Source: a bacterium
GTDB taxonomy: Bacteria > Electryoneota > B3-LCP
Direction of reading: 5' to 3'
DNA length: 56,271 nucleotides
Assembly: GCA_026394195.1 (NCBI GenBank)
Contig: JAPKYS010000070.1
Span: forward strand, 1-56,271
Below are positions 46,007 through 54,475 of this stretch, piece after piece. A model generated the notes under the pieces. It was given only the letters and a program-made list of their open reading frames with translations, did no database searches and had not been told where the DNA came from. Made by a program: the position numbers and the translations under genes. The stretch's first letter is position 1. The number at the start of each line of letters is the position of its first letter.

Positions 46007-46194
46007 TCAGTGGTACCAGCAGAGCTTCGGGCGTCGAGCAAGTCGTGCAACAAAATCGCAAGGTTTTCATTGCGCTGAAAGGACATCAATGGCTGCTAAA
46101 GGCGAAAATAGATCAAACCTCAAGATAGCACTAATTAATAAGCAATTTGTATTCCACACTTGCTAAAAAAAGGCAGTCTTCACCAGAATAATTT

Positions 46195-47157
46195 TCAAGA
46201 TACTTTCGTACGGAGGAATGGTTCTGAATCCTGCTGCTGCAGAGCGGACTTCAGAGCGATCAGGGCAATTTCTCGCTGGCTGTCGTCGGGTGGACGCGTG
46301 GTGATGGTTTGCAGAGCCAGCCCGGGCGCAATCATCATCTTGAAGAAGGGTGAATCCGCCATCCGGTCTGAGAGGCGCAGCAGTTCATACGAAATACCCG
46401 CGACCAACGGCAGGAAAGGCAGATGCACCAAGAGGCGTACGAAAGCGCTGGGATAGGTCCCCCACCAGGCGACCACGATGATATCAAAAATCACGAAGAT
46501 CACCATGGTCAGCAACGCCACGATCAGCAGATAGCTGGTCCCACAGCGAGGATGGAAGCGCGACTGCGACCGTGCGTTTTCAGGATTAAGTTCCTTACCC
46601 TGCTCATATGTATAGATCGCTTGATGTTCAGCACCATGGTACTGGAATACACGCCGCACGTCCGAGAGCAGCGAAATCAACCAGATGTAGACCAGGAAGA
46701 AGAAGATGCGCGTGCTGCCGGCAACCAGGTGGAAAAGAGGTTGATTCTTGTCCGCATGTAGTAAGCCTGCGATCAAGTAGGGGACATACATGAACAGTCC
46801 TAAAGCCAGACCAAAGGCGAATACCATGGTCAGAACCAGACCGAACGGAGAGCGTTCTTTCTTCTTTTTCGGTTCACTGCCCTTTTCGTGTTCGAGCGCA
46901 ATGTCTGCCGACCAGTTGAGCGTTTTGATTCCCAGCACCAAGGCTTCAGCCAAAGACACGACGCCACGAACGATGGGCCAGCCAGTGAACTTGTTCCGCT
47001 TATGCCACGCCTGGCTCCACCAGATCTTCTGAGCGATTTCACCATCCGGTAGACGCACTACTGCGCTGACGCAATTAGGGCTGCGCATCATCACGCCCTC
47101 GATGATGGCTTGACCACCCACTTTGGGGCGGCCGCCTTCCGCATCGGGCGGTCTCAT
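46195..47157 (-). CDS. DUF1385 family membrane protein
   Basis: A 320-residue protein of the DUF1385 (YqhQ) family, unknown function. The signature VGGQAIIEGVMMRSP is near the N-terminus, followed by two conserved arginine-rich motifs, four hydrophobic segments (such as GLVLTMVFAFGLALGLFMYV and LIVALLTMVIFVIFDIIVVA) and HPRCGTSYL. It follows rpmE after 4 bp, a neighbourhood seen in other bacteria. A linker rich in Lys/Glu (EKGSEPKKKKERSP) precedes the membrane part. Confidence 0.92.
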   Translation of the reverse strand: MRPPDAEGGRPKVGGQAIIEGVMMRSPNCVSAVVRLPDGEIAQKIWWSQAWHKRNKFTGWPIVRGVVSLAEALVLGIKTLNWSADIALEHEKGSEPKKKKERSPFGLVLTMVFAFGLALGLFMYVPYLIAGLLHADKNQPLFHLVAGSTRIFFFLVYIWLISLLSDVRRVFQYHGAEHQAIYTYEQGKELNPENARSQSRFHPRCGTSYLLIVALLTMVIFVIFDIIVVAWWGTYPSAFVRLLVHLPFLPLVAGISYELLRLSDRMADSPFFKMMIAPGLALQTITTRPPDDSQREIALIALKSALQQQDSEPFLRTKVS

Positions 47158-47161
47158 GGTG

Positions 47162-47374
47162 TTATTCGCTCTTCTGACCTATCTTGTATTTGCGCATGAA
47201 TTTATCGACGCGTCCTGCGGTGTCGATCAATTTCTGACGACCCGTGAAGAAGGGGTGGCAGTTGGCGCAGATATCGATCTTCAGATCACCGACTGTAGAA
47301 CGGGTGACAAATTCGTGGCCGCAGGCGCAACGCACTTTTGCCAGTGCATAGTGCGGGTGGATATTCTTCTGCAT
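47162..47374 (-). CDS. rpmE: Ribosomal protein L31, zinc-binding form
   Basis: A 70-residue 50S subunit protein. Cysteines 16, 18, 36 and 39 (CACGH ... CANCH) mark the zinc-containing form, and [20 protein letters not shown] is diagnostic. The ATG at 47374 has AGGAA 6 nt upstream; an in-frame TTG two codons earlier is less likely. Promoter about 30 nt upstream. Presence of only the zinc form here gives no hint of zinc starvation control. Confidence 0.96.
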   Translation of the reverse strand: MQKNIHPHYALAKVRCACGHEFVTRSTVGDLKIDICANCHPFFTGRQKLIDTAGRVDKFMRKYKIGQKSE

Positions 47375-47402
47375 TAACAATTCCTATTTTGGTAGATCAA
47401 GC

Positions 47403-47431
47403 AATATAAGAATTTTTTGGGATACAAACAA
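47403..47431 (-). promoter_or_regulatory. Promoter of rpmE
   Basis: TTGTTT - 17 nt - TATATT on the minus strand, ending 29 nt before the rpmE start. Confidence 0.6.
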
Positions 47432-47540
47432 GCACTTTTCACGTTCTGCATTGATCGGAAAGATGATAGTCACTCATGGCTTTTAGCCAGATACCTTAAC
47501 TTCCGTCGGGGTCAGGGGCGACCCCGACTATACCGCGCAC

Positions 47541-47568
47541 GTAGGGGCATAGCGTGTTGTGCCCTGTA
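47541..47568. repeat. Degenerate 28-bp palindromic repeat, copy 4
   Basis: GTAGGGGCATAGCG followed by a diverged second half. Intergenic relative of the copies inside coding sequence at 6877, 10485 and 10620. Confidence 0.5.
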
Positions 47569-47685
47569 TTGGAAAGAGATTCATTTGTCAATTTATTAAC
47601 CCGACCACTTTATGGTGGACAGTGTTCGCCCGCTATTCCGAATTGTTCGGAAGCGGCTGTCCGATTCCCGACGCGCTTCGCTTGC

Positions 47686-47781
47686 GTGAATGACAGCTTA
47701 TAGTTTGTCCAGTATTTTCCGGTCGGATTAATAGTGAATGACAGCTTATAGTTTGTCCAGTATTTTCCGGTCGGATTAATA
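47686..47781. repeat. Perfect 48-bp tandem duplication
   Basis: Two identical adjacent 48-bp units, each starting GTGAATGACAGCTTATAG and ending GGTCGGATTAATA. The first unit overlaps a REP-like motif (CGATTCCCGACGC...GAATGAC). It could vary in copy number between strains. Confidence 0.9.
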
Positions 47782-47851
47782 TTTAGTCAAAAGCCATTAG
47801 TGACTGACGATCGATAACAATAAAAAAATCCGCACAATGACAAAATTTCAT

Positions 47852-47880
47852 TTGCTTTTTCGATAATTTTTTATTATAAT
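47852..47880 (+). promoter_or_regulatory. Promoter of the 373-residue sorting-domain protein
   Basis: TTGCTT - 17 nt - TATAAT, a perfect -10, about 98 nt before the GTG start. Confidence 0.75.
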
Positions 47881-47978
47881 AAATGGTTGCGTACTTTCTA
47901 CTTCATTGTAAGTTCATCAACCCGCAAATTTAACGAATCCACATACATCCGGGTTTCACAATTAATTCGGAGGAAACT

Positions 47979-49100
47979 GTGACTTTAAAATCATGCTTGG
48001 CAACGGTGATGATCATCCTGGTGATGGCTGCCTGCGGCTGGGCGCAGATCGTCATCACGGCGCCGGAAGTCCCGAGTGTTCCGGGAACGCAATTCCGGTA
48101 CTACTCACAATCGGACACTATCAACACCATTCCCGTCAATGTCGGCACGACAGGTGGTCCTCAGGTTTGGGATTTCACTCAGGGAGATACCTCCTCGGTC
48201 AATTCCGATCTGTATCTCGATCCTCAAACTTCGCCGCCGCAGTACTCTCGCGCCAATGTCGTCATCCAAACGGATGAGTTCAGCCAGGGAGGAACTTCGC
48301 AGCCGGGGATCATGTACTGCATCCTGCAGTCATTTCGCCTGGCGGTCGGCGCCGTAACCATTGACGTTCAGGGAACGTCTGCGGATATGGTCTTTCGACC
48401 TTTAATCCAGCAATTTCCGCTGCCACTGCGGGTGGGCAGGAGCTGGACCAACGTCGTCAATGTGGATCAAACTTACCAATTGCCGCAGGGCACCGTGCGG
48501 ATTCAACTTCACTCAACGGTGAACAGCCAGGTTGACGCTTACGGAACGGCGCGAGTGCCCTTAGGCGATTATCCCGCGTTGCGGGTGCGTAACGACGTCA
48601 CCTATGACATTACCGTATCGCTCTGGGTGCTGTTCATCTGGGTGCCGATCTATGAGGAAACGAGTCAGAATATCAGTTACGATTGGCGGGCGGAAAACGT
48701 GGGATTGGCTCTGAATGTCATGGCGGACGGAACCAATCCAAATTTCACACTGGCAAGGCACGTGAGACGTCTGATGAGCAGTAATACGTTGACCGATGGA
48801 GACCTGACCGCGGAAAATCCGGTGACTCCGCTGCCGGCAAGCTGTGAATTACTGAGCAGTTATCCCAATCCGTTCAACAGCCAGACGACCATCCCTTACG
48901 AGCTCTCGCAGGCAGCAGAAGTTGATTTAAGAATCTTCGACATAACGGGACGTGAGGTTGCTCTGTTGGTTCAAGGTTGGCGGCAGGAAGGCAGACATGA
49001 AATCAGATGGAATGCTGATCATCTTTCGGCGGGCGTCTACTTCGTGCGTCTGCAGGCAGGAGGGCAGATGCAGCAACAGATGATCGTGTATTTGAAGTAA
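47979..49100 (+). CDS. Secreted protein with T9SS-like sorting domain
   Basis: A 373-residue product with a signal peptide (MTLKSCLATVMIILVMAACG...WAQ). The ~260-residue passenger is predicted all-beta (PSVPGTQFRYYSQSDTI, PLRVGRSWTNVVN) and not recognised. The sorting domain (SYPNPFNSQTTIPYEL, DITGREVALLV, GVYFVRLQAGG, QMIVYLK) ends in a variant tail. Start is GTG with GGAGG 5 nt upstream, and there is a strong promoter. It is the only plus-strand sorting-domain gene in this right-hand cluster, convergent with the next one. It lacks the GGSFQ module. Confidence 0.85.
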   Translation: MTLKSCLATVMIILVMAACGWAQIVITAPEVPSVPGTQFRYYSQSDTINTIPVNVGTTGGPQVWDFTQGDTSSVNSDLYLDPQTSPPQYSRANVVIQTDEFSQGGTSQPGIMYCILQSFRLAVGAVTIDVQGTSADMVFRPLIQQFPLPLRVGRSWTNVVNVDQTYQLPQGTVRIQLHSTVNSQVDAYGTARVPLGDYPALRVRNDVTYDITVSLWVLFIWVPIYEETSQNISYDWRAENVGLALNVMADGTNPNFTLARHVRRLMSSNTLTDGDLTAENPVTPLPASCELLSSYPNPFNSQTTIPYELSQAAEVDLRIFDITGREVALLVQGWRQEGRHEIRWNADHLSAGVYFVRLQAGGQMQQQMIVYLK

Positions 49101-49124
49101 GCTAAACAAGATCAGAGAGAGAAC

Positions 49125-49150
49125 AAGGGCGAACCGGTTGGCTCGCCCTT
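49125..49150. terminator. Bidirectional terminator-like hairpin, AAGGGCGA family
   Basis: AAGGGCGA pairs with TCGCCCTT around ACCGGTTGGC, followed by AGTTTT on the plus strand. It lies between two convergent genes and could serve both. Confidence 0.6.
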
Positions 49151-49158
49151 AGTTTTCT

Positions 49159-49186
49159 GTCAGGGCGTTCAATAGAACACCCCTAC
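49159..49186. repeat. Degenerate 28-bp palindromic repeat, copy 5
   Basis: GTCAGGGCGTTCAA plus TAGAACACCCCTAC: same length and ends as the palindromes at 10485 and 10620. Intergenic, 10 bp before the stop of the following gene. Confidence 0.6.
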
Positions 49187-49196
49187 AAAACCACGT

Positions 49197-51200
49197 CTAT
49201 TTCATCAGCACTAGTTTCTCTACTTGGCTGTAATCCCCCGCCGTCAACTTGGCGAAGTAAATCCCAGACGGCAACCCCGACCCGTCAACAGTGACATCGT
49301 GCAACCCCTTCTCTCGCCAACCGTTAACCAGTCTCGTGACCAAGCGACCGGAAACATCATAGACCGATAATTTCACAAAGCTTGCAGTCTGCAGCTCGTA
49401 GCTGATGACGGTGTTGGGATTGAAGGGATTGGGGAAAATACTCGGAGGGACGTGCTTCGTCATGTCCTTCTTGGACGCCACGGAGGGCGTACCTCCATCG
49501 AAATCCTCCCCTGTACTCGACCAACCTGACAGACCATCAAAGCCACCACCCCCTGCTTTCGTGAAGGTGAAACTATCCAGTGAAGTATCTCGCTCCGCGA
49601 CTGCATAAACATTGTAGTGGTAAATCCCCGCCGGAGCGTTGGCTGGAACGATCTGCGTTCTGATACGGCTTAAGGTTTGACTGGCTACAGGGATGATCAC
49701 CGGTCCCAGCAGCGGACCATAGATATTGCCTGAAGGCAGTGTCACATCGCACCAGATGGTCGTGTTGTAAATTACATCGTCAATATTGATCACATGCAAG
49801 GCAAACTGGAAACTGCCTCCGCTGGCGGGAATCTCGATGGGCATGTTGTACGGCGTCAGCAGGATGCGCACGGGCATGGACTGGTCGTAGTACCAGGCTC
49901 CCATGTCCGCTCGGGTGAAGTCGGGGTCGTTGTAGATCGGATTGGGATCGCCTGTGTCAATGCAGGGCGAACCCCACTGCAGGCGGCAGTCGTGCTGCGT
50001 GGAGTCCACGAAGGCGGGATAGGCGTCGATGTTGCCGGTGCCGGTGTAGCCTCCCTGGATGTTCGAATAAGCGATGGACCCACTACCGCTGATCTGAGGT
50101 AGGCTATTTCCCCAGAAAATACAATTGATTACGTCTGGAATCATGCTGGAGCAATATAACCCACCAGTCATACCCCATGAGGCAGAGTTGTAGACAACCG
50201 AATTTTTGTTGAACCAAGTGGTGCCTCCTGACAGATACGCTCCTCCACCATAGCCGGGACCGTCCACGGCATAGGCAAAATTATGGCTGATTTCATTTAG
50301 TTCGATAATGGCGTTTGATCCTGAGCAATAGATTCCACCGCCATAGCCGCCGCTTTCGTCACCCTGAGCAACATTTCCTTGAATGATATTGCCTATGATG
50401 ATCGGGCTGGAATTGGCACTGTAAATTCCCCCGCCAAAGGCGTACATGATAGCTGATACCGCCGAATTTCCAATGATGGTGTTGCTATGGATGTTGGGAT
50501 TGGAATTATTGAAGCACCTGATTCCACCGCCGCAGTAGCCGACTACATTCTGGCTGATGTTGTTGCCGGCAATAACGGGGCTAGAATTATCGCAGCATAT
50601 TCCCCCGGTTTCACTGATGGTGTTGCCGCTGATGATGGGGTTGGAATAGTGGCAGTAAATCCCACCGCCTGAATTCCCACTGACTGTGTTACCATTGATG
50701 ATGGGGTTGGACTCGGTGCAGTAAAAAGCACCGCCATAGGTTGCTGAGCAACTCTGAATCAGGCAGTGCTCAATGTTGGGACTGGAACTGGAGCAGTAAA
50801 TGGCTCCGCCATTTTCGTCTCCACCGCTGCCGGTGGCTGATCCATGCGTCAAATGGCAGTACTCCAGCCGCGAAGAATCCGAAGCGGACAGAAATCGGAG
50901 GCCGTGCCAGGCGGTGTCAGGTGGCAGCACGTCAAAGCGGATGGAATCCGTTGGAGTGCCTACGGCCCGCAGGATCGCTCCGTTGTCCACAATCAGCTTG
51001 CAGTAAACCGAGAACAGCACCTCCACGCCGGGGAGGATGGTCAGGCTCTGACCCGGTGGCACGCGCACCTCGGCGGTTACGATGACCGTGTCCGCCGACC
51101 AGGTGCCGGTCTGGTCGCCGGAAACGGTGATGACGGTGGCCCACGCGGGGGCGGCGAGGCTCAGCAGAGCCAGCAGGAAAAGAATGAATGAGCTTGACAT
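49197..51200 (-). CDS. Beta-helix surface protein with GGSFQ module and sorting domain
   Basis: A 667-residue protein with a signal peptide (MSSSFILFLLALLSLAAPAW). It has a single beta-helix (about 25-415) of coils such as GGGIYCSGSNAIIELNEISHN and SSPIIIGNIIQGN, ending IDTGDPN...RADMGA. The GGSFQ module (IEIPASGGSFQFALHV) follows, then a linker and the sorting domain (FPNPFNPNT, YDVSGRLV, SGIYFAKLTAGD, EKLVLMK). The ATG at 51200 is preferred over the upstream GTG: GAGG lies 6 nt upstream. Likely an adhesin or carbohydrate-binding surface protein. Confidence 0.87.
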   Translation of the reverse strand: MSSSFILFLLALLSLAAPAWATVITVSGDQTGTWSADTVIVTAEVRVPPGQSLTILPGVEVLFSVYCKLIVDNGAILRAVGTPTDSIRFDVLPPDTAWHGLRFLSASDSSRLEYCHLTHGSATGSGGDENGGAIYCSSSSPNIEHCLIQSCSATYGGAFYCTESNPIINGNTVSGNSGGGIYCHYSNPIISGNTISETGGICCDNSSPVIAGNNISQNVVGYCGGGIRCFNNSNPNIHSNTIIGNSAVSAIMYAFGGGIYSANSSPIIIGNIIQGNVAQGDESGGYGGGIYCSGSNAIIELNEISHNFAYAVDGPGYGGGAYLSGGTTWFNKNSVVYNSASWGMTGGLYCSSMIPDVINCIFWGNSLPQISGSGSIAYSNIQGGYTGTGNIDAYPAFVDSTQHDCRLQWGSPCIDTGDPNPIYNDPDFTRADMGAWYYDQSMPVRILLTPYNMPIEIPASGGSFQFALHVINIDDVIYNTTIWCDVTLPSGNIYGPLLGPVIIPVASQTLSRIRTQIVPANAPAGIYHYNVYAVAERDTSLDSFTFTKAGGGGFDGLSGWSSTGEDFDGGTPSVASKKDMTKHVPPSIFPNPFNPNTVISYELQTASFVKLSVYDVSGRLVTRLVNGWREKGLHDVTVDGSGLPSGIYFAKLTAGDYSQVEKLVLMK

Positions 51201-51580
51201 GATAGACCTCACGTTTTATTATTGTCAGAATCGCTTATTAATTCAGCGATATAACACATAGTATGGTCACCCCAGCAAACGCTAGGCTCCTGAACTGGAA
51301 TCCGGATGAAGTCCGGAATGATACTGCGTACTGTATAAGGAAATCCTGAGGTTATCCGGTTTCGCCTGAAGTTATTCCGGAAGGAGGGGTTGGTCGGGGA
51401 GCGGGTCGAAAGCAGATCAGTTGAGAAACAGGGTCACAAGACGAGTCACCTGGTCAACCGAGTCCTTCGTAAATGTCGAAGGGGAGAAGTAAACTGGAAG
51501 AAAGATAAGGATAAAAACTGCTCTTGTCAAGAAAATTCTCAAAAAAAGCTAAAATTTTAGGCAGTTATGGGTTATAAATC

Positions 51581-51610
51581 ACAAGGGCGAGCCGGTTGGC
51601 TCGCCCTTGT
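51581..51610. terminator. Terminator-like hairpin, AAGGGCGA family (13-bp perfect stem)
   Basis: ACAAGGGCGAGCC pairs perfectly with GGCTCGCCCTTGT around GGTT. It is the strongest member of the family, 63 bp past the stop of the broken kelch gene. Confidence 0.6.
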
Positions 51611-51630
51611 ATTTGCTCCATTTCATGCAG

Positions 51631-51654
51631 CGCAAAGTCGCGCAGCACTTTGCG
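51631..51654. repeat. CGCAAAGT hairpin repeat, copy 2
   Basis: CGCAAAGT/ACTTTGCG stem followed by GTGACATTGTCAC, nearly identical to 6722-6766 and in the same place relative to a sorting-domain stop. Confidence 0.7.
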
Positions 51655-51672
51655 GAAAAGTGACATTGTCAC

Positions 51673-52101
51673 CTACTTCATCAGCACCATCTTGCCGGTA
51701 GCTGATTGATCACCTGAAGTCAGTCGATAGATGTACATGCCCGAAGTCAGATGAGTGGCGTCAAAGGTTACGGTCTGTGCGCCTGCTTCACGATAACCGT
51801 TCACCAGTGTAGTAACTTCACGACCATTGATATCGAAGACGCTCAGGTTGATGTAACCTGCCGTCGCCAATGTGAAGCTGATGTTGGTGGTTGGGTTAAA
51901 CGGGTTGGGATAGGCGCTGCCCATGCTGAACTGAGCCGGAGTCTTGACGATATACTCGTCAAACAGGTCGCCTTCGCACTTGTTGTCGGTAATCCAAGGA
52001 CCGCCGTCCGCCGTCGCGTTCTTCGTGAAGGTGAAGTAGCTGCTGTCCTGGATAGTGCTCGGGTAAGTACCGATGTAGGAGATGTAGGTGTTGATACCTG
52101 C
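51673..52101 (-). pseudogene. Out-of-frame 3' remnant: module end and sorting domain of the kelch protein
   Basis: From the junction near 52102-52106 this frame reads AGINTYISYIGTYPST..., DGGPWITDNKCEGDLFDEY, then YPNPFNPTT, FDINGREV and GKMVLMK without a stop. It continues the upstream gene but in another frame. Compared with the paralogue at 54476, about 145 nt covering most of the GGSFQ module are missing. As encoded, the sorting signal is not attached to the passenger. Confidence 0.8.
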
Positions 52102-54416
52102 GTGCCCAGATTGTGCACATTGAGGTTATACTGGAAACTGCCACCGTTGCGCGGGATGATAATGGGTGGGTGTAACGGGGTTAGGGTTACTGTTAGAGGA
52201 GGTGTTTGCTGACTAACCGAAAAGATGCGAATGCCCATGTTGGAGGAAGGATTGATGGAACCTGAACCGTTGTAGGTTACCTGAATTCCCGCATTACCTG
52301 TAGCATTCTCTATGCCTACGGTGGCCGAATTTAGTATGGTGCTACTCATCGTATTGTACATGTAATCCACGTTACCGTTGGGGTACAGAATGATCTCAAA
52401 CGTCAGGCTACTGCCAGTTGCCCCATATTTTTTCACGCGCTCCCATTCAATGATGAACCGACTGTTGGCGGTATCATGGTAGTACCAAACGTAGGCGCCG
52501 GCGACGTTGCATTGGAGATCATCCCAGAAGATGGCCAACAGATTGTTGGGCTGATCAACCGTTGGAATGGGAGCATTGGTGTAGGCGGTTACCGTGGAAG
52601 TGAAGCTAGCAAACCCATTAGAGCAAACGCGCAGCGAATCGAAGTGGTTGCTGTCGTAGAAGGGGAAACTGAACCCTATGGGGAACGGCCCTAGGTTCTG
52701 GTCATCGCCAATGAGTCCTGTGTTAGTTCCGATAGTATTGATTTCCACCCAATTGTAGGGGATCTGTTGGAACAGCGGTGAGCCGACCATGACTAAGGGA
52801 GCGTTTACTCGGGACCCTTCGCCGGACGCGTTGTAATAGGCTACGCCGTACGTGTAGTAGGCGTTCTGCGGCACACTACTATCCAGGTAACTGGTGTTGG
52901 AACCTGTCAGCTCGGCGATCATGAGCGTATCGCGGTAGATCCTTTGGCCGGTCCAGGAACCGGGAGGCCAGTAACCGCCATGCGCACCCGCGGTGGGGGC
53001 TGTCCAGGTCACCGTGCAGATCAGAAGCTGATTGGGATCGGGCGTGGCCACCACGTTGCCCGGCTGGCCGGGGGTGTCCAATCCGATCCAACCCGAGGCC
53101 AGAGCATCAAGGCCGGGACCGGACGCGTTGTAGGGAGTAAGCTTGTATTGGTACATGCCGGCCGAAGGTACATTGTCCTGGTACGTAAAAGGTTGGCCGA
53201 TCTGAACATTGGTTACCGTATCCACCAAGCTGGCATTACGGTAGATGGTGATGCCAGCGAGGCTGGTCAGCGGCTGACCATTGACCTGAAGGCTGGGGTT
53301 GGTCCAGTTCAAGGTTGCCATTAGTTGAATGTTGTTATGGCTGACGGTGAAATTGGTGGGCGCGGCAGGTGCATTGGGGCTGGCTCCGCCGGGAGGATTG
53401 GATCCTTTCCACCATACATTATAGCTCTGAGAACCGTCATATCCGCCACCGTCAATCAGGTAATTTGATCCAGACACGTAGGTCACTTCATTGGTCCCGT
53501 TGTTCAGGGGTCGAGCGGTGTCCAGGAACCATGTGTTGCTCGCCGGGTCGTAGACCTGGCAGGCATCCACCGCCGGCCAAGTGAGATACCCGCCCCCACC
53601 GCCCACCACGAACAAGTAAAATGTGTTGTAGGTGGTCGCCCAGCAGGTGAAACCGGTTCCCGCCGGAGCGGAAGCTTTTTCCGCCCAGGTATTCGTTGAG
53701 GGGGTATACTCATAAAGATTAGTGGTATACTGACTGGCGTCGTCCATGCCGCCAACCACGTAGAACTTTCCATTCAGGAACGCGCCACCCGGGAAGCTTC
53801 TTGGTTGTGTCAGCGGTGCAATGGGGGTGAATACATTATTGGCAATGTCATAGCGATAAGCATTTGCTACTGGCCCCAAGCCTCCGGCGCAGTAGATGTA
53901 GTTACCGCCATCCCAGGCTACAGCCTGTGAGCCGATCTCCTCAGGGTAAGGCGCCACATCCGTCCAGGTGCCGGTGGGGCCTCCTGCGATGGGGGTAAAC
54001 TTCTGCACGTGGGTGCTATAGAAAGGCGTGGGGAAGACGTAAATCGACCCATTAGCCGCCACGCCCACCCAGTTTTCACCGGTGTACGTCGGCGGGGTGG
54101 AGGCCATCCAAGCTCCTGTGGTGATATCGAACGCCTGCGCAAAGTTTGCGGCCAAGTAATTTCCGAAAAGATACACATAATTTCCCAGACGAGCAATGGC
54201 TGAGCGCTGGAAGTTCTGCGGACAGGGGGTCATCATGGTCCAGGTGACCTCGTCCGTCGCGCCCGGCAACGGGTTGAAAACGATGGGTGAGACGCCGCAA
54301 GGATTCTCCACCGTGCCCAGCAACGCCTGCTCTGTCGCTTTATCGTAAGCTGATGCCGACAAGGCAATCAACGCCAGACAAACGACCAGTCCGAAGCTAA
54401 TCCGTTTGCATTTCAT
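51843..54416 (-). CDS. Kelch-like/FN3 surface protein, C-terminus frameshifted
   Basis: About 857 codons starting MKCKRISFGLVVCLALIALS (signal peptide); the ATG at 54416 has GGAG 7 nt upstream, better than the ATG at 54422. Kelch-like blades fill about 60-340 (NYVYLFGN, GKFYVVGGMDD, YEYTPSTNTWAEKASAPAG). Two FN3 domains follow (from PAAPTNFTVSHNN and PGQPGNVVATPD), then a beta-sandwich (PIGFSFPFYDSN...NNLLAIFWDDL...EIILYPNGNVDYMY), and the start of the GGSFQ module (IIIPRNGGSFQYNLNVHNL). After NVHNL a net deletion shifts the frame, and the last ~85 residues are a nonsense Ser/Thr/Arg-rich tail. The original sorting domain continues in another frame to 51673. Confidence 0.8.
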   Translation of the reverse strand: MKCKRISFGLVVCLALIALSASAYDKATEQALLGTVENPCGVSPIVFNPLPGATDEVTWTMMTPCPQNFQRSAIARLGNYVYLFGNYLAANFAQAFDITTGAWMASTPPTYTGENWVGVAANGSIYVFPTPFYSTHVQKFTPIAGGPTGTWTDVAPYPEEIGSQAVAWDGGNYIYCAGGLGPVANAYRYDIANNVFTPIAPLTQPRSFPGGAFLNGKFYVVGGMDDASQYTTNLYEYTPSTNTWAEKASAPAGTGFTCWATTYNTFYLFVVGGGGGYLTWPAVDACQVYDPASNTWFLDTARPLNNGTNEVTYVSGSNYLIDGGGYDGSQSYNVWWKGSNPPGGASPNAPAAPTNFTVSHNNIQLMATLNWTNPSLQVNGQPLTSLAGITIYRNASLVDTVTNVQIGQPFTYQDNVPSAGMYQYKLTPYNASGPGLDALASGWIGLDTPGQPGNVVATPDPNQLLICTVTWTAPTAGAHGGYWPPGSWTGQRIYRDTLMIAELTGSNTSYLDSSVPQNAYYTYGVAYYNASGEGSRVNAPLVMVGSPLFQQIPYNWVEINTIGTNTGLIGDDQNLGPFPIGFSFPFYDSNHFDSLRVCSNGFASFTSTVTAYTNAPIPTVDQPNNLLAIFWDDLQCNVAGAYVWYYHDTANSRFIIEWERVKKYGATGSSLTFEIILYPNGNVDYMYNTMSSTILNSATVGIENATGNAGIQVTYNGSGSINPSSNMGIRIFSVSQQTPPLTVTLTPLHPPIIIPRNGGSFQYNLNVHNLGTQVSTPTSPTSVLTRALSRTAATSPSRRTRRRTAVLGLPTTSAKATCLTSISSRLRLSSAWAAPIPTRLTQPPTSASHWRRQVTST

Positions 54417-54475
54417 GATCATACTCCGTGGTTAGTTATCCCCGGTATGGGTTTTTTCACATCTCAGTGAAGGCT

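Larger units (their letters stand above)
47375..47978. other. 604-bp spacer with two promoters and stacked repeats
   Basis: Divergent spacer. It holds the rpmE promoter, a hairpin (GTCGGGGTC/GACCCCGAC, 47505-47528), a degenerate 28-bp palindrome, a REP-like motif, a 48-bp tandem duplication and the promoter of the next gene. No coding region is seen. Confidence 0.6.
51201..51672. other. 472-bp spacer with two hairpin repeats
   Basis: No gene is seen. The right part holds an AAGGGCGA-family hairpin and the second CGCAAAGT hairpin. The left part is the leader region of the beta-helix gene, where no convincing -35/-10 pair is found. Confidence 0.5.
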
